Numbered from the stretch's first letter, positions 51,050 through 62,515 are shown. The stretch is 64,000 nucleotides of DNA from Comamonas flocculans (GCF_007954405.1 NZ_CP042344.1:2480001-2544000), one strand, 5' to 3'. A program made the numbers and translations. Notes: generated by a model from the sequence alone, not told the origin.

Positions 51050-53656
51050 ATGCGACTCGACAAACTCACCACCAAATTCCAGCAGGCGCTGGCCGACGCC
51101 CAGTCGCTGGCGCTGGGCTACGACCACGCCTACATCCAGCCTGAACACCTGCTTGCGGCCATGCTGCAGCAGGAGGACGGCCCGAAGTCGCTGCTGGCGC
51201 GCGCCGGCGTGAACGTGGCGCGCCTGGCGCAGGAGGCCGACGCGGCCCTCAAGCGCCTGCCCAGCGTGCAAGGCCAGGAGCAGGTGCAGCCCGGCCCCGA
51301 CCTCCTCAAGTTGCTGCAGGCAACCGAGAAGGAAGCGATCAAGCGCGGCGACCAGTTCATCGCCAGCGAAATGTTCCTGCTGGCCTTGGCCGATTCGAGC
51401 GGCGAAGCGGGCCGCATCGCCCGCGAAGCCGGCCTGTCGCGCAAGGCGCTGGAATCGGCCGTGGAAGCGGTGCGCGGCGGCCAGACCATGGACAGCGCCG
51501 AGGGCGAGGGTCAGCGCGAGGCGCTGAAGAAGTACACGCTGGACCTGACCGAGCGCGCGCGCCAGGGCAAGCTTGACCCGGTGATCGGGCGCGACGACGA
51601 GATCCGCCGCACCATCCAGGTGCTGCAGCGCCGCTCCAAGAACAACCCGGTGCTGATCGGCGAGCCCGGCGTGGGCAAGACCGCCATCGTCGAAGGCCTG
51701 GCGCAGCGCATCATTGCGGGTGAAGTGCCCGAAAGCCTCAAGGGCAAGCGCGTGCTGGTGCTGGACATGGCGGGGCTCTTGGCCGGGGCCAAGTACCGCG
51801 GCGAGTTCGAGGAGCGGCTCAAATCGGTGCTCAAGGAAGTGGCGCAGGACGAGGGCCGCATCATCCTCTTCATCGACGAGCTGCACACCATGGTGGGCGC
51901 GGGCAAGGCCGAGGGCGCGATCGACGCGGGCAACATGCTCAAACCGGCGCTGGCGCGCGGCGAGCTGCACTGCATCGGCGCCACCACGCTGGACGAATAC
52001 CGCAAATACATCGAGAAGGACGCGGCGCTGGAGCGGCGCTTCCAGAAGGTGCTGGTGCAGGAGCCCAGCGTGGAGGACACCATCGCCATCCTGCGCGGCC
52101 TGCAGGTGCGCTACGAGGCGCACCACGGCGTGGACATCACCGACCCGGCCATCGTTGCCGCGGCCGAGCTGTCCCACCGCTACATCACCGACCGCTTCCT
52201 GCCGGACAAGGCCATCGATCTGATCGACGAGGCGGCGGCCAAGATCAAGATCGAGATCGACTCCAAGCCGGAGCTGCTCGACCGGCTGGAGCGGCGCATG
52301 ATCCAGCTCAAGATCGAGCGCGAGGCGATGAAGAAGGAGACCGACGAGGCCTCGCAAAAGCGCCTGCAGCTCATCGAGGAAGAGCTGGCCGGGGCCGAGC
52401 GCGAGTACGCCGACCTCGAAGAGGTCTGGCAGGCCGAGAAGGCCAGTGCCCAGGGCAGCGAGCAGATCAGGAAAGACATCGATGCGATCCGCACGCAGAT
52501 CGAGGAGCTCAAGCGCAAGGGCGACTTCAACAAGGTGGCCGAGCTGCAGTACGGCAAGCTGCCGGAACTGGAAAAGAGCCTGAAGGAGGCGCAGGACAGC
52601 GAGGCCGAGGGCGGCGCCGACGCGGGCCACAAGCTGCTGCGCACCCACGTCGGGGCGGAAGAGATCGCCGAGGTGGTCTCGCGTGCCACCGGCATCCCGG
52701 TCTCCAAGATGATGCAGGGCGAAAAGGACAAGCTGCTGCAGATGGAAGACAGGCTGCACCAGCGCGTCGTCGGCCAGGACGAGGCGATCTCGGCCGTGGC
52801 CAACGCCATCCGCCGCTCGCGCTCGGGCCTGTCGGACCCGAACCGGCCGCTGGGCAGCTTTTTGTTCCTCGGGCCCACGGGCGTGGGCAAGACCGAGCTG
52901 TGCAAGGCGCTGGCCAACTTCCTGTTCGACAGCGAAGACCACATGGTTCGCATCGACATGAGCGAATTCATGGAAAAGCATAGCGTGGCGCGCTTGATTG
53001 GCGCGCCTCCGGGCTATGTTGGCTATGAAGAAGGCGGTTATCTGACCGAAGCCGTGCGGCGCAAGCCCTACAGCGTGCTGCTGCTCGACGAGGTGGAAAA
53101 AGCCCACCCCGACGTGTTCAACGTGCTGCTGCAGGTGCTCGACGACGGGCGCCTGACCGATGGCCAGGGGCGCACCGTGGACTTCAAGAACACGGTCATC
53201 GTGATGACCAGCAACATCGGCTCGCAGCGCATCCAGGCCATGGTCGGTCAGCCCGACGACGAGGTGAAGGATGCGGTCTGGGAAGAGCTGAAGGCACATT
53301 TCCGCCCCGAGTTTCTCAACCGCATCGACGAGACGGTGGTGTTCCACGCGCTCGATGCGCGCCACATCGAGGCGATCGCCGCGATCCAGCTCAAGCTGCT
53401 CGAAGATCGCCTGGCCAGGATGGATCTGCATCTGCGTGTCTCGCCGGCGGCGATGGCGGAGCTGGCCAAGGTCGGGTTCGATCCGGTGTTCGGCGCGCGC
53501 CCGCTCAAGCGCGCGATCCAGCAGCGCATCGAAAACCCGCTCTCCACCGCGCTGCTCGAAGGCCGTTATCCGCCCAAGAGCACCATTCCGGTGGACGTCG
53601 ATCCGGTGCGCAACCCGGGGGTTTTCATCTTCGGGGAACCCGAAGCGGCCGATTGA
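51050..53656 (+). CDS. clpB: ATP-dependent disaggregase ClpB (Hsp100)
   Basis: 868-aa AAA+ chaperone that extracts proteins from aggregates with DnaK. It has an N-terminal Clp_N domain and NBD1 with [15 protein letters not shown] (about 204). The long coiled-coil middle domain (about 410-525) is specific to ClpB and binds DnaK. NBD2 carries [18 protein letters not shown] (about 605) and [13 protein letters not shown], and the C-terminal D2 small domain follows. GGGAG sits 10 bases before the ATG. An upstream in-frame start is less likely. Confidence 0.98.
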   Translation: MRLDKLTTKFQQALADAQSLALGYDHAYIQPEHLLAAMLQQEDGPKSLLARAGVNVARLAQEADAALKRLPSVQGQEQVQPGPDLLKLLQATEKEAIKRGDQFIASEMFLLALADSSGEAGRIAREAGLSRKALESAVEAVRGGQTMDSAEGEGQREALKKYTLDLTERARQGKLDPVIGRDDEIRRTIQVLQRRSKNNPVLIGEPGVGKTAIVEGLAQRIIAGEVPESLKGKRVLVLDMAGLLAGAKYRGEFEERLKSVLKEVAQDEGRIILFIDELHTMVGAGKAEGAIDAGNMLKPALARGELHCIGATTLDEYRKYIEKDAALERRFQKVLVQEPSVEDTIAILRGLQVRYEAHHGVDITDPAIVAAAELSHRYITDRFLPDKAIDLIDEAAAKIKIEIDSKPELLDRLERRMIQLKIEREAMKKETDEASQKRLQLIEEELAGAEREYADLEEVWQAEKASAQGSEQIRKDIDAIRTQIEELKRKGDFNKVAELQYGKLPELEKSLKEAQDSEAEGGADAGHKLLRTHVGAEEIAEVVSRATGIPVSKMMQGEKDKLLQMEDRLHQRVVGQDEAISAVANAIRRSRSGLSDPNRPLGSFLFLGPTGVGKTELCKALANFLFDSEDHMVRIDMSEFMEKHSVARLIGAPPGYVGYEEGGYLTEAVRRKPYSVLLLDEVEKAHPDVFNVLLQVLDDGRLTDGQGRTVDFKNTVIVMTSNIGSQRIQAMVGQPDDEVKDAVWEELKAHFRPEFLNRIDETVVFHALDARHIEAIAAIQLKLLEDRLARMDLHLRVSPAAMAELAKVGFDPVFGARPLKRAIQQRIENPLSTALLEGRYPPKSTIPVDVDPVRNPGVFIFGEPEAAD

Positions 53657-53720
53657 GACTTACCATGGATGGCGCGCCGCCCTTCGCGCGCGCCGCTTGA
53701 GCTTGATAGAGAGGCCCGGA

Positions 53721-54032
53721 TTGAACGAAGTCGTCACCACCGCCATACGCTGGAGCCTGCGCCTGGCCCTGATCGCCATGGGAGGGCTGCTGTTCCTGAG
53801 CCTGCTGCTGGCCGGGTGCATCCTGGCGCTTGCCTGGAGCCTGCGCGCGGCTTGGGCACGCCTGACGGGGCGCCCGGTCGCGCCCTGGGTGATGCGCATG
53901 GATCCACGCCACGGCTTCAGCACGGTCTATCGCAGCACTGCGCGCTGGACCTCGAACACCGCAAGCAACATGGGGCGCGGTGCCCGCCGCCTCGGCGAGG
54001 TCACCGACGTGACGCCGCGAGAGATCCCTTGA
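53721..54032 (+). CDS. Small membrane protein downstream of clpB (uncharacterised)
   Basis: 103-aa protein with one hydrophobic segment (about residues 12-38) and a soluble tail containing RPVAPWVMRMDPRHGFSTVYRSTARW. The TTG start (giving MNEVVTTAIRWSL) has GAGAGG five bases upstream; no ATG is available. The frame is distinct from clpB. I believe a similar small gene follows clpB in relatives, but I know no function. Confidence 0.6.
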   Translation: MNEVVTTAIRWSLRLALIAMGGLLFLSLLLAGCILALAWSLRAAWARLTGRPVAPWVMRMDPRHGFSTVYRSTARWTSNTASNMGRGARRLGEVTDVTPREIP

Positions 54033-54113
54033 CGTGCGCCCGTCCGGCGTGGCCAGTGCCCGCCGGGCACGGCCATTGCAGCGGTTCTGGCACGCACGAT
54101 GGAAGGCAAAGCG

Positions 54114-55559
54114 ATGTTCGAGACCCCTGCAGAAGAGCTTGAGCGGCTGTTTCAGGCGCAGCACCGCGCCAGTCGCGCCCAGCCCGATGTGCCGCTGGCA
54201 CTGCGCCGCGAGCGCCTGCTGCGCCTGCGCACGCTGATCGATGACCATGCGCCGGTGCTGGCCGCCGCGGTGCAGGCGGACTTCGGCATGCGCTCGCGCC
54301 AGCTCACCGAAGTGGCAGACCTTTTTTTGCTGCGCGCGCAACTGGCCAGCACGCTGCGCCAGCTCGCGCGCTGGTCGCGCCCCCAGAAGGTGCGCACGCC
54401 GCTGTACTTGCAGCCGGCGCGCGCCTGGGTGCAGCGCCAGCCGCTGGGGGTCATCGGCGTGATCTCGCCCTGGAACTACCCGGTGCAACTGGCGCTGGGC
54501 CCGGCCATCGGGGCGCTGGCGGCGGGCAACCGGGTACTGCTCAAGCCCAGCGAACTGACGCCGCACACCTCGGCCAAGCTGGCCGACCTGGTGGCCCAGT
54601 TCTTCGCGCCCGAAGAATTCTGCGTGGTGCAGGGCGGTGCGGCGGTGGCTGAACAGCTCAGCCGGCTGCCGCTGGATCACCTGGTCTTTACCGGATCGAC
54701 CTCGGTGGGGCGCAAGGTGGCGCTGGCGGCGGCCGACAAGCTCACGCCCACCACGCTGGAGCTGGGCGGCAAGTCGCCCGCCATCCTGGACGCCGACTGC
54801 GACCTGGCGGATGCGGCCCTCAAGATCGCCCACGGCAAGCTGCTCAACGCCGGGCAGACCTGCATCGCCCCCGACTACCTCTTCGTGCCCAAGGGCAGCG
54901 AGGCGGCCTTTGCCGGCGCCTTCCGTGCCGCCGTGGTGCGTCTCTTTCCGCGCTTTGAAGGCAACCCCGACTACGCCGCCATCATCACGCCGCGCCACCT
55001 GGCCCGCCTGCGCGAACTGCTGCAGGACGCGCGCGAGCAGGGCGCCGAGGTGCAACAGATCGAGCCCGCTGCCGCCACCCACGGCGCGCCAGCGCAAAGC
55101 CTGGGCGACGGCATCGCGCGGCAGATGCCGCCGGCGCTGGTCTTTGGCGTGCACGACCAGATGCGCCTGATGCAAGAGGAAATCTTCGGCCCGCTGCTGC
55201 CCGTCATCGGCTACGAAACCCTGGACGAGGTGGTGGGCTACATCAACGCCCGTCCACGTCCGCTGTCGCTGTACTGGTTCGGCAATCGCACGGCCGTGCG
55301 CGACGAGGTGCTCACGCGCACCGTCAGCGGCGGCGTCACCGTCAACGACACGCTCTTGCACATTGCCCATGAAAGCCTGCCCTTCGGCGGCGTGGGCGAC
55401 AGCGGCTGGGGCGCCTACCACGGCGAGGCGGGCTTCCTGCGCTTCAGCCACGCCAAGGCGGTGCTGGTGCAGTCGCGCTGGGGTGCGGGTGCGCTGCTGT
55501 ACCCGCCCTACGGCCGGCGCTTCGAGCGCGTGATGGCGCTGCTGCGCAAACTGCTGTAG
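54114..55559 (+). CDS. calB: Coniferyl aldehyde dehydrogenase-like aldehyde dehydrogenase
   Basis: 481-aa NAD(P)-dependent ALDH of the class that includes Pseudomonas coniferyl aldehyde dehydrogenase. It has SPWNYPVQLALGPAIGALAAGN, GSTSVGRKVALAAADKLTPT, catalytic Glu in LELGGKSPAI and Cys in LNAGQTCIAPDYLF (about residue 250), then EEIFGPLLPVI. There is no second substrate-specific marker, so the natural aldehyde could be aliphatic. GGAAGG lies seven bases before the ATG. It is a monocistronic gene after the clpB unit. Confidence 0.85.
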   Translation: MFETPAEELERLFQAQHRASRAQPDVPLALRRERLLRLRTLIDDHAPVLAAAVQADFGMRSRQLTEVADLFLLRAQLASTLRQLARWSRPQKVRTPLYLQPARAWVQRQPLGVIGVISPWNYPVQLALGPAIGALAAGNRVLLKPSELTPHTSAKLADLVAQFFAPEEFCVVQGGAAVAEQLSRLPLDHLVFTGSTSVGRKVALAAADKLTPTTLELGGKSPAILDADCDLADAALKIAHGKLLNAGQTCIAPDYLFVPKGSEAAFAGAFRAAVVRLFPRFEGNPDYAAIITPRHLARLRELLQDAREQGAEVQQIEPAAATHGAPAQSLGDGIARQMPPALVFGVHDQMRLMQEEIFGPLLPVIGYETLDEVVGYINARPRPLSLYWFGNRTAVRDEVLTRTVSGGVTVNDTLLHIAHESLPFGGVGDSGWGAYHGEAGFLRFSHAKAVLVQSRWGAGALLYPPYGRRFERVMALLRKLL

Positions 55560-55678
55560 CACATCGCATGGGCCGCGGTGCGAGCCTGGGCGTCCGCGCG
55601 GTTTTGTGCGTCGCAGTAGGCAGCTGAAACGTTTTGCGCGAGAATCGCGGGTTTTCCATTAGCTGCGTTCTCGTTTTC

Positions 55679-56200
55679 ATGTCTCGCATTCAGGTACGCC
55701 CCGCCACGCTGCGCGATGCCAAGGCCATCGCCCAGGTTCATACTTCAGCTGCCCTTCAGGCCTACAAAGGTGTCGTCCCGGACGACCAGCTCAAGGCCAT
55801 GTCTTCGCCGGAAAAACGCCAGGCCTACTGGCGCGAAGCCATCAACTACTGCGAACCCCAGGTGCAGGTGGCCATCGAGGACGACAAGGTTGTCGGCTTC
55901 GTCGGCTTCGACCGCTCGCGCGACCCCAAGACCCGCCCCACCACGGGGGAAATCTGGGCCATCTACGCCGACCCCGGCCACTGGGACCAGGGCGTGGGAC
56001 TGGCGCTGTGGGATGCGGCCCGCGAAGGCCTGGTGGAAGAGGGCTGCACCACCGTCACCGCCTGGGTGCCGCTGCGCAACGAGCGGGCGTTGCGCTTTCA
56101 TGAAGCTGCAGGCTTCAAGCGTGAAATGAGCACGGCCAAGACGGCCGTCGTGGGCGGCGTGAAGATCGAGGAAGTGCGCCTGCACCGTTCCTTGAATTAG
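55679..56200 (+). CDS. GNAT family N-acetyltransferase
   Basis: 173-aa acetyl-CoA-dependent acyltransferase fold. It has RPATLRDAKAIAQVHTSAALQAY at the N-terminus, GEIWAIYADPGHWDQGVGLALWD (the acetyl-CoA-binding Q/RxxGxG/A-type motif, about 86-108) and NERALRFHEAAGFK. The substrate is unknown; relatives acetylate amines or ribosomal proteins. The stop is followed directly by repeat copy 8, and the gene converges with ribD. Confidence 0.85.
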   Translation: MSRIQVRPATLRDAKAIAQVHTSAALQAYKGVVPDDQLKAMSSPEKRQAYWREAINYCEPQVQVAIEDDKVVGFVGFDRSRDPKTRPTTGEIWAIYADPGHWDQGVGLALWDAAREGLVEEGCTTVTAWVPLRNERALRFHEAAGFKREMSTAKTAVVGGVKIEEVRLHRSLN

Positions 56201-56243
56201 AGCTGCTTGCGCTTGCGGGGCAAGGGCTAGGCTCGAATTTGTC
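56200..56243 (+). repeat. Dispersed intergenic repeat, copy 8 (after GNAT gene)
   Basis: AGAGCTGCTTGCGCTTGCGG, then GGCAAGGGCTAGGCTCGAAT, then TTG: a plus-oriented copy starting at the GNAT stop codon. Confidence 0.7.
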
Positions 56244-56264
56244 TTGCGAATTCAGTTTTTCCGC

Positions 56265-56302
56265 CGTCCCCCTCTGGGGCAGGGCCCGGGTGGGGGTCAG
56301 GG
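56265..56302 (-). repeat. Second copy of the GC-rich palindromic repeat (as in thrC)
   Basis: On the minus strand: CCCTGACCCCCACCCGGGCC, then CTGCCCCAGAGGGGGACGG. It is related to the element inserted in thrC, here between the convergent GNAT and ribD genes. Confidence 0.55.
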
Positions 56303-56369
56303 CCGCGTGAATGCCGCAATTGCCCCCTTCCGGTATCCGCGGTGAGGCACCGTCGTCCGCATTGGCTTT

Positions 56370-57488
56370 TCAAAAGTCTTCACGCCCCTCGACGCGCGCC
56401 AGCACCCGCAGGTCGGCTCCCACCTGCCGCACCTCGCGCCAAGTGAGCCGCTCGCCTTCCGACAGCGCCGCGAGCGGCCCCCAGTGGGCCAAGCCTCGCG
56501 CGCCGCTGCCCAGCAGAACGGGGGCGAGATAGAGCAAGAGCTCATCGACCAGCCCCAGGCGCAAGAACGCGCCGTTGAGCTCGTGCCCCGCTTCCACATG
56601 CAATTCATTGACCTCACGCCGCGCCAGGTCGCGCAGCAGCGCCGCCAGATCCACACGGCTGCCGGAGGCGTCGGGCAGCACCGTCACCGCCGCGCCGCGC
56701 GCCTGCAGCGCTGCGGCGGCTGCGGGGTCGGCATTCGCGGTGTAGATCCACACCTGGCGATCGGGTACCTCAAAGAGCCGCGCCGCAGCCGGCGTGCGCA
56801 ACTGGCTGTCGAGCACCACCAGATGGGGTTGGCGCGGCGTGGCGACGCCGCGCACGTTGAGCAAGGGGTCGTCGGCCAGCACCGTGCCCACCCCGGTGAG
56901 CACCGCGCAAGCGCGCGCACGCCAGGCATGGCCATCGGCACGCGCCGGCTCTGAGGTGATCCACTGGCTGGCGCCGTTGGCGAGGGCGGTCACTCCGTCC
57001 AGCGACGCGGCCGCCTTCATCCTTACCCACGGCCGAGCGCGCGCCATGCGGCTGAAAAAGCCGATGTTCAGCTCGCGCGACGCCTGCGCACCCGGCCCCA
57101 CGTCCACCTGCACCCCGGCCGCCCGGAGGCGGGCAAACCCTTGGCCCGACACCAGTGGATTGGGGTCGGCCAGCGACGCCACAACCCGCGCCACCCCGGC
57201 CGCAAGCAGCGCGTCGCAGCAAGGCCCGGTGCGCCCCTGGTGCGCACAAGGCTCCAGCGTCACCCAGGCGGTCGCGCCGCGCACATCCCGCCCGTGAGCC
57301 GCCGCGTCGCGCAGCGCCACCACCTCGGCGTGCGGCCCGCCGGCCTGCTGGGTAAAGCCCCGGCCAATGACCTCGCCCGCCGGCGAGACCAGGACGCAGC
57401 CGACGCGCGGGTTGGGGTTGGAAAGAAAAAGCGCTTGGGCGGCGAGCTCAAGCGCTTCTTGCATCGGTGTTGAAAGTTCTGTCTTCAT
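56370..57488 (-). CDS. ribD: Bifunctional riboflavin biosynthesis deaminase/reductase RibD
   Basis: Converts the pyrimidine intermediate of riboflavin synthesis by deamination and side-chain reduction. The 372 residues have the zinc deaminase site PHAEVVAL and TLEPCAHQGRTGPCCDAL (about 50-90). The reductase domain has RPWVRMKAAASLDGVTAL, TGVGTVLADDPLLNVR and VEAGHELNGAFL. It lies 23 bases downstream of pilE on the same strand, so it may be partly cotranscribed with the pilus cluster. Confidence 0.95.
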   Translation of the reverse strand: MKTELSTPMQEALELAAQALFLSNPNPRVGCVLVSPAGEVIGRGFTQQAGGPHAEVVALRDAAAHGRDVRGATAWVTLEPCAHQGRTGPCCDALLAAGVARVVASLADPNPLVSGQGFARLRAAGVQVDVGPGAQASRELNIGFFSRMARARPWVRMKAAASLDGVTALANGASQWITSEPARADGHAWRARACAVLTGVGTVLADDPLLNVRGVATPRQPHLVVLDSQLRTPAAARLFEVPDRQVWIYTANADPAAAAALQARGAAVTVLPDASGSRVDLAALLRDLARREVNELHVEAGHELNGAFLRLGLVDELLLYLAPVLLGSGARGLAHWGPLAALSEGERLTWREVRQVGADLRVLARVEGREDF

Positions 57489-57511
57489 GGTAGCCGGATG
57501 CTACCGTGACA

Positions 57512-57940
57512 TCATTTGCCCCAGCATTCCACGGTGGTTGCCCCACTGTTGAGGTTGTCGTTGCCCTGGACGCCAGTATTGGTCAAGGTGTAGTCGCCAC
57601 AGCGATCATCCTTTTGCGGGCCTGGATCTTTTCGTTTGGCAATCAAGGTGAAGGCTGCATTCGTGGGAGTGCCTTTGAAACTGATGGTGTAGCGCTTTGC
57701 AGCGTCGCCCGACCATGTCAGATTGCTGGGCAACGTCGTTGGATAAACACCATTGGCTGTTGCAGCACGCTCCAGCCATTGGGCCGCCTGCAGTAGCGCG
57801 GCGCGAGCATCGGAGCGGTGTCCGCGCCGCACATATTCGGCGTAGCTCGGATAGGCGATTGCCCCCAGGATGCCGACGATCGCCACGACGATCATCAACT
57901 CGATCAGAGTAAATCCTCGAAGTCTTGACGGGTATCGCAT
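57512..57940 (-). CDS. pilE: Type IV pilin PilE-like (major or minor pilin)
   Basis: 142-aa class III signal pilin. The prepilin peptidase site is RG-FTLIELM (cleavage after Gly9, Glu+5 present), followed by the hydrophobic N-helix ([20 protein letters not shown]). A Cys pair lies at C-terminal positions (DDRCGDYTL ... TVECWGK). It follows pilY1 by 11 bases and precedes ribD. It is short and globular, like PilE proteins that accompany PilY1 clusters; whether it is the major pilin is open. Confidence 0.9.
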   Translation of the reverse strand: MRYPSRLRGFTLIELMIVVAIVGILGAIAYPSYAEYVRRGHRSDARAALLQAAQWLERAATANGVYPTTLPSNLTWSGDAAKRYTISFKGTPTNAAFTLIAKRKDPGPQKDDRCGDYTLTNTGVQGNDNLNSGATTVECWGK

Positions 57941-57951
57941 GGTGGTTCCGA

Positions 57952-60900
57952 TCAGTTGAGTTGTCGCCAGCTGGGGCGGGTGGATTGCTCAGGCATTCTC
58001 GCCAGTTCTTCCTTGCCCCCTCCGGTAGTGTCAATGATGCGGTCACCCTTGGTGATCAAGGTGGGGGTGCCCATGGCGACCTGTTTCCGATTGACGTCCT
58101 TGTCCGAATCGGCGTCCGCTCCGCCTTTGTACACGCCATCACCGTTGGCATCTACCAACTGAATGGAAGGCCTTTTTCCGTCCATGATGTTGATGAGGGT
58201 GCGCCATTGAGTACCTGGACTAGTGTCCACTACCTGATCGACGCAGCTTTCGTTGAGATTGGTGCTGGACGCATTGACGGTGCCGGAGGGCGACTCCGTG
58301 TAAGCCGCCAGAATATTGCTTCCATCGAAGAATTGCATGGGTTGGATCATGCGCTCTCCGCTGCCTGGCAGGTCAAGATACCAACCCTTGAAGTTCTTCC
58401 ATGTATCCTTGTCCAGACTGTCGATTGCATTGACCGTACCCAGATCGCCCTGGACGGTGGAGATGCTCTGTTTTGCCAGCAGCCCCGTAGCTGTCATCGT
58501 GCCAACTGCGGCGGGAACCGGAACGCAAGTCTCGGGGTTGGTGCTGCAGTTACCTTGGCCCGGATGGATTTCCAGCAGGTTGGATCCGCTGCTGCGCTTG
58601 CGGTATCTTGCGTTGTCCAGCACGGAGTAGATGGTTTGTATGGGCTGGTTGATGTCCGTCTTGCGATCGTCCTCAGTCAGGTTGCGACCGGTTCCGAATG
58701 CCACCATCATGCCGCCCACTGCGGCCGTCTCGCCTGAGGCGGTTTTCATCATGCGATCGTTGGCCTGGACAATCGGTGCCGCAGTAATCGGCTGCACCTG
58801 ATTGCGAGTGGTCCCCGCGATGGTTGTCAATCCTCTTGCTGTGAACAGGGGGTTCCCCGGGCCGAAAGCGGATTTCCATTCACTGGGGTCATCGCTCGTG
58901 ACATCAAATTTCCAGAGATTTCCAAGGTTGTCTCCGGCATAGACGATGTCCACCGTGCCGTCGCCATTCAAATCCACCAAGGTGGGTGCGGCCAGACCAT
59001 TGTCCTTGGCTTGGCCTGTACCGGTGCCAGCCGTCGTCGTCTGGACACGAACGAGCTCCCTGGCGCCGTCAAGGTATTGAACCAGCAACACGGGACGTTG
59101 ATTGGCGCTGTTGTAGCCATTGCCCATGACGGCAGCCCACCGCCCGTTGTTCATGAGGGTGATTTGCGTGGTTTCCTGCGGGCTGTTGGGTTTTCTGCTC
59201 GGTTGGGCGGTGATGTTGCCAATGTCCCTGTCTTCCGCGACCGTATTGTTGCACTCTGTCTTTGCTGGACCGGTCAAGGCGCTGCAGTCGGGCGCGGCTT
59301 CAACGTTGCCGCGGGTCCTGTCCACGGGCACCAAGGTGGCTGCATTGCCTTCGATGAAATCGTCAGGCTTGGTAACGTCCATCAGGAAGTAGCCTTTGCC
59401 GCCAGCCCCGAGGGTGCCGACCAGCATGGTCTTCCATGTACTGCCGTCCCTGATGTCTCCGGACATGGGAGAGCCGTCTACATAGTAGCGGTGCTCGTAA
59501 TCGGGGTCGGCCAGGCCTTTCAGGTTGGCCATGACGCCGCGCGGCACGTAGGCAATTTTCTCGAAGCCGTCCTTTGCCGAAAATCCGTGGAACATGCCGT
59601 CGTTGCCGCCCACGTACAGCATGGGCAGACGGTTCTTCTGGGCTGACACGAAGGCGCTGTACCCGCTCAGGGGGCTGATGCCGGCGGGTGCACCGGTGTA
59701 CCACAGGACGGAATTGATGATGTCGCCCTGGATGCTGACGCGCTGTCGATAAGGCTTGGCTGCCGTTGCTGGATCGGCTTCCAGGCTGCGGTCGCCGCGG
59801 ATGTAGTTCAGGACGTTTTGTCCCTTGTTCTTGGTAGTCGCCGCAGGGTCCGAGCTTTCCTTGCCCAGGCTCGCTTTCTGGGCGCTGCTCAGATAAGTCT
59901 CATCGCTCGCCCATTTGAAGCTCGCGGCAGTCCGGGTTTTGTCGTTCCATGAAAGCACCAGGCGCGTGTTCCAATCGACGCTGTCCAGTCGGTCTGCAGT
60001 GGTCTTGGCGACGCCTCCGGTGCTCCAGCCTTCGACCACGCTGGGGGATCGGTAGCAGGTGGCGTCGTTGCCATCCGCATCCTTGCATGGATAGGGCTCA
60101 GGCTCGCGTCCGTCGGTGGCAGTCACATATCCTTTCCATGCCTTTTTTGCTTCGTAGACGGTGGCAAAGTTGCCCACGTTCTTGTTCGACATGTTGTAGC
60201 CGCTGGTGCTGCCGCCCGACTGGATTTTTTCCGGCAGGGTTGCGCTTTCCTCGTTGATCTTTCCGATGATGGAACGGAAGGCTTTTTCGAGATCTTCACC
60301 TGAACTGACAGGGTAGAAGCGGCCACGTCCATTGATGGCAGCATGCCAGAGATCCAGGGAACGCTTATTTTCTGCGTCGAGTTTCGGCCATGTCTGAGCG
60401 CCCGTGGCAATGTCGGCAAAGCCCTTGTTGTAGCCTAGGTAGCCGCCCTGATCGACATCAGTCGGCGAAACGGGTAGGGTAATGTCGGCTGCCTCGATTT
60501 GGCTTGCGCCAGGCCATGTAATGGCTTCATCACTAAAACCTATGGTGTAGGTTACCATGTGCGGCCAAGTCGCTGGATTGTATTTGGGATTCCAATATTT
60601 TTGCAGGTTAACCGTTTTCTTGTTCTCGCCGCTTCCAGTGGTAAATGTTTCCGTCGCTGGCGCCTCGTCATATTCTTTTGAAGGCTTGAGCTTGTCTGAA
60701 TTCAGCAGGCTGGCTGGGTTCTGCAATGGATCCATCCAGCTCTTGAATGCCCAGTCTGCCAGCTGGTCGCCGTAGCTGTCGGTATAGAGCCTTGTCTGAT
60801 CTGAGCTGGTACTGAAAGCCTGTCTGCCGCCTTGAGCTGTCCAGCTTTTGCCATCCTGATTGCCACCAGAGGTGGCGCCGTTCCAGCGACCATCAGTCAT

Positions 60901-61605
60901 GAAAATGTGATAATTGCGCCGGCATCCGAGATACTCGGTGCTTTTTTCTCCAGTTCCGCCTGGATCGGTCGACCAAGGTCCCGTGGAACTGAGCGTTGCG
61001 CGCATGTAATCGTCAGCCTGCTTGAACATGGCATGCGAAGGTGTGCCGTTTTGCGGCAGGAGGTAGCTGACAAATTCAAGAAAATTCTGGCGTTGGGTAT
61101 TGTCCAGCGGGCGTATCTGGTTTTTGCTGCCGGTCACGGAACTGCTTATATCTTTGGCACCTGGTGTTTTCTTATAGCCCGGATTTTTGCCAGAACCGTA
61201 CCAATAGTCTAAACTGCTGTATTTTTCAACATTATTACCGTTATTCCACATCGCCTGCCACCCCAAACGGATTTTTCCGTCAGGCACTAAATCAGGGTCT
61301 GAAAATACCTCAGTCAGGGCGTACTTAAGAACATTCATCCGACGTGCCTTTTTTGACCATACTCCGTTGGTAGGCGCGGTGTCATTTATTGCGCCGGAGG
61401 TATTTCCTTGGTCAAGCCGAAACCCCATGCTTCCCGAATCGTCAATCGAAATGATGACGTTGGGTGCCACGAAGGCGGACTTCGCCGTAGGCAGTGGAGG
61501 TGCTTGCACGATGTCGAGCGCCCATGCGCCGCCAGGTGCTAGTATGGCACCGACCGCAAGGGTGATGATGTTTTTTCTATATTTGGACTTTTGAATGCGG
61601 GGCAT
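57952..61605 (-). CDS. pilY1: Type IV pilus tip adhesin/assembly factor PilY1
   Basis: 1217-aa secreted protein with a signal peptide ([29 protein letters not shown]). A vWA-like region has a MIDAS-type D-D-S-G-S at residues 55-59. The C-terminal beta-propeller has calcium-binding loops ([34 protein letters not shown]). PilY1 sits at the pilus tip, mediates attachment and twitching, and needs minor pilins for export. AAGGAG seven bases before the chosen ATG supports this start over one 26 codons earlier. Codons are visibly more AT-rich than the core genes. Confidence 0.93.
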   Translation of the reverse strand: MPRIQKSKYRKNIITLAVGAILAPGGAWALDIVQAPPLPTAKSAFVAPNVIISIDDSGSMGFRLDQGNTSGAINDTAPTNGVWSKKARRMNVLKYALTEVFSDPDLVPDGKIRLGWQAMWNNGNNVEKYSSLDYWYGSGKNPGYKKTPGAKDISSSVTGSKNQIRPLDNTQRQNFLEFVSYLLPQNGTPSHAMFKQADDYMRATLSSTGPWSTDPGGTGEKSTEYLGCRRNYHIFMTDGRWNGATSGGNQDGKSWTAQGGRQAFSTSSDQTRLYTDSYGDQLADWAFKSWMDPLQNPASLLNSDKLKPSKEYDEAPATETFTTGSGENKKTVNLQKYWNPKYNPATWPHMVTYTIGFSDEAITWPGASQIEAADITLPVSPTDVDQGGYLGYNKGFADIATGAQTWPKLDAENKRSLDLWHAAINGRGRFYPVSSGEDLEKAFRSIIGKINEESATLPEKIQSGGSTSGYNMSNKNVGNFATVYEAKKAWKGYVTATDGREPEPYPCKDADGNDATCYRSPSVVEGWSTGGVAKTTADRLDSVDWNTRLVLSWNDKTRTAASFKWASDETYLSSAQKASLGKESSDPAATTKNKGQNVLNYIRGDRSLEADPATAAKPYRQRVSIQGDIINSVLWYTGAPAGISPLSGYSAFVSAQKNRLPMLYVGGNDGMFHGFSAKDGFEKIAYVPRGVMANLKGLADPDYEHRYYVDGSPMSGDIRDGSTWKTMLVGTLGAGGKGYFLMDVTKPDDFIEGNAATLVPVDRTRGNVEAAPDCSALTGPAKTECNNTVAEDRDIGNITAQPSRKPNSPQETTQITLMNNGRWAAVMGNGYNSANQRPVLLVQYLDGARELVRVQTTTAGTGTGQAKDNGLAAPTLVDLNGDGTVDIVYAGDNLGNLWKFDVTSDDPSEWKSAFGPGNPLFTARGLTTIAGTTRNQVQPITAAPIVQANDRMMKTASGETAAVGGMMVAFGTGRNLTEDDRKTDINQPIQTIYSVLDNARYRKRSSGSNLLEIHPGQGNCSTNPETCVPVPAAVGTMTATGLLAKQSISTVQGDLGTVNAIDSLDKDTWKNFKGWYLDLPGSGERMIQPMQFFDGSNILAAYTESPSGTVNASSTNLNESCVDQVVDTSPGTQWRTLINIMDGKRPSIQLVDANGDGVYKGGADADSDKDVNRKQVAMGTPTLITKGDRIIDTTGGGKEELARMPEQSTRPSWRQLN

Positions 61606-61684
61606 GGTGTGCTCCTTTGGAATTTTGGTTATCCATTTTTGATGGTTGAACTTTTCCAATAGATGGCAGATTGTTTTTACCATC

Positions 61685-62497
61685 TCAATCTTTCATTCTC
61701 TGGCGGGCATAAGTCTGTTGCAGCACCACCTTGGTGCTGTCCTTGAGGCCGTATGCCAAGGCCGTGATGCGGTAAATTACGTAAACGTCAAGGTTCAACG
61801 AGAGCTGATTCGATGCTTCGCTGGAGACGATCAGGTTGGCCGTCTTTGCCGCATCGCTGTAAGGCATGACTTCAATCCAATACCAGCCGCCTTCCTTTGG
61901 TCCGCCCCGCCTTGCCAAAATGGGATTCGCTGGGTTGTCTTTGTCGCCGAGCTGGGCACCTGTATATTCCCCATAGCGAGCACCGACGCCCGATTTCGTG
62001 AGTTTGTCCAAAGTTACTTCACCTGCATCCGGGGGGCTTACAGGAGTGACGTCGTTCTCGTAGTTCCAGAAGTCCTGGTGCCCGGTGCGGCGCGCGCAAA
62101 GACCATCCTTGCACTTGCCTTCGGCAGCATTCAGCGTGGCCACCAAGCCGTTGATTTCCTTGGCTTCGGTGGGAAACTGGAGCTGGGTGAAATTCCATTG
62201 ACGACAGGGGGCAGCGCAGGGTTTTCCGTCCGCCGTCTGGCCTCGGATATCCAACTCAGCGTCTTGCAATAGCGCTTGAGCGGCCTCAAAGGCGCGCTGG
62301 TAATCGGCGTCATTTCCCACCACCAGTTCGTTGAACATCGAGGTGCGGGATGCCCACAGCGCCAGCAGCATGGACAGCATGACGAAGACGATGACTACGA
62401 ACAAGGCAATGCCGTGTTGCGACGCGCGACGCTTCAAGGGGCGGAGTGCCCTTGAAACGATAGGCCGTGGGGGGGGCGAACAGATCAATGAGGACAT
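61685..62497 (-). CDS. pilX: Minor pilin assembly protein PilX
   Basis: 270-aa membrane-anchored pseudopilin of the PilX family. A positively charged N-terminus (ALRPLKRRASQHG) precedes the hydrophobic helix IALFVVIVFVMLSMLLALWA, which has a Gly at the processing site but no Glu+5. The body matches the family (MFNELVVGNDADYQRAFEAAQALLQDAE). It lies 18 bases after pilW and 79 bases before pilY1. It has several cysteines. Confidence 0.9.
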   Translation of the reverse strand: MSSLICSPPPRPIVSRALRPLKRRASQHGIALFVVIVFVMLSMLLALWASRTSMFNELVVGNDADYQRAFEAAQALLQDAELDIRGQTADGKPCAAPCRQWNFTQLQFPTEAKEINGLVATLNAAEGKCKDGLCARRTGHQDFWNYENDVTPVSPPDAGEVTLDKLTKSGVGARYGEYTGAQLGDKDNPANPILARRGGPKEGGWYWIEVMPYSDAAKTANLIVSSEASNQLSLNLDVYVIYRITALAYGLKDSTKVVLQQTYARQRMKD

Positions 62498-62515
62498 GGC
62501 TGACTCTAACGATGT

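Noticed and set aside
50279..53431. 1050-codon antisense frame opposite clpB, DUF1284 and bioY2
   Set aside because: Same artefact of high GC; composition is a mirror of ClpB codons and it crosses several verified genes.
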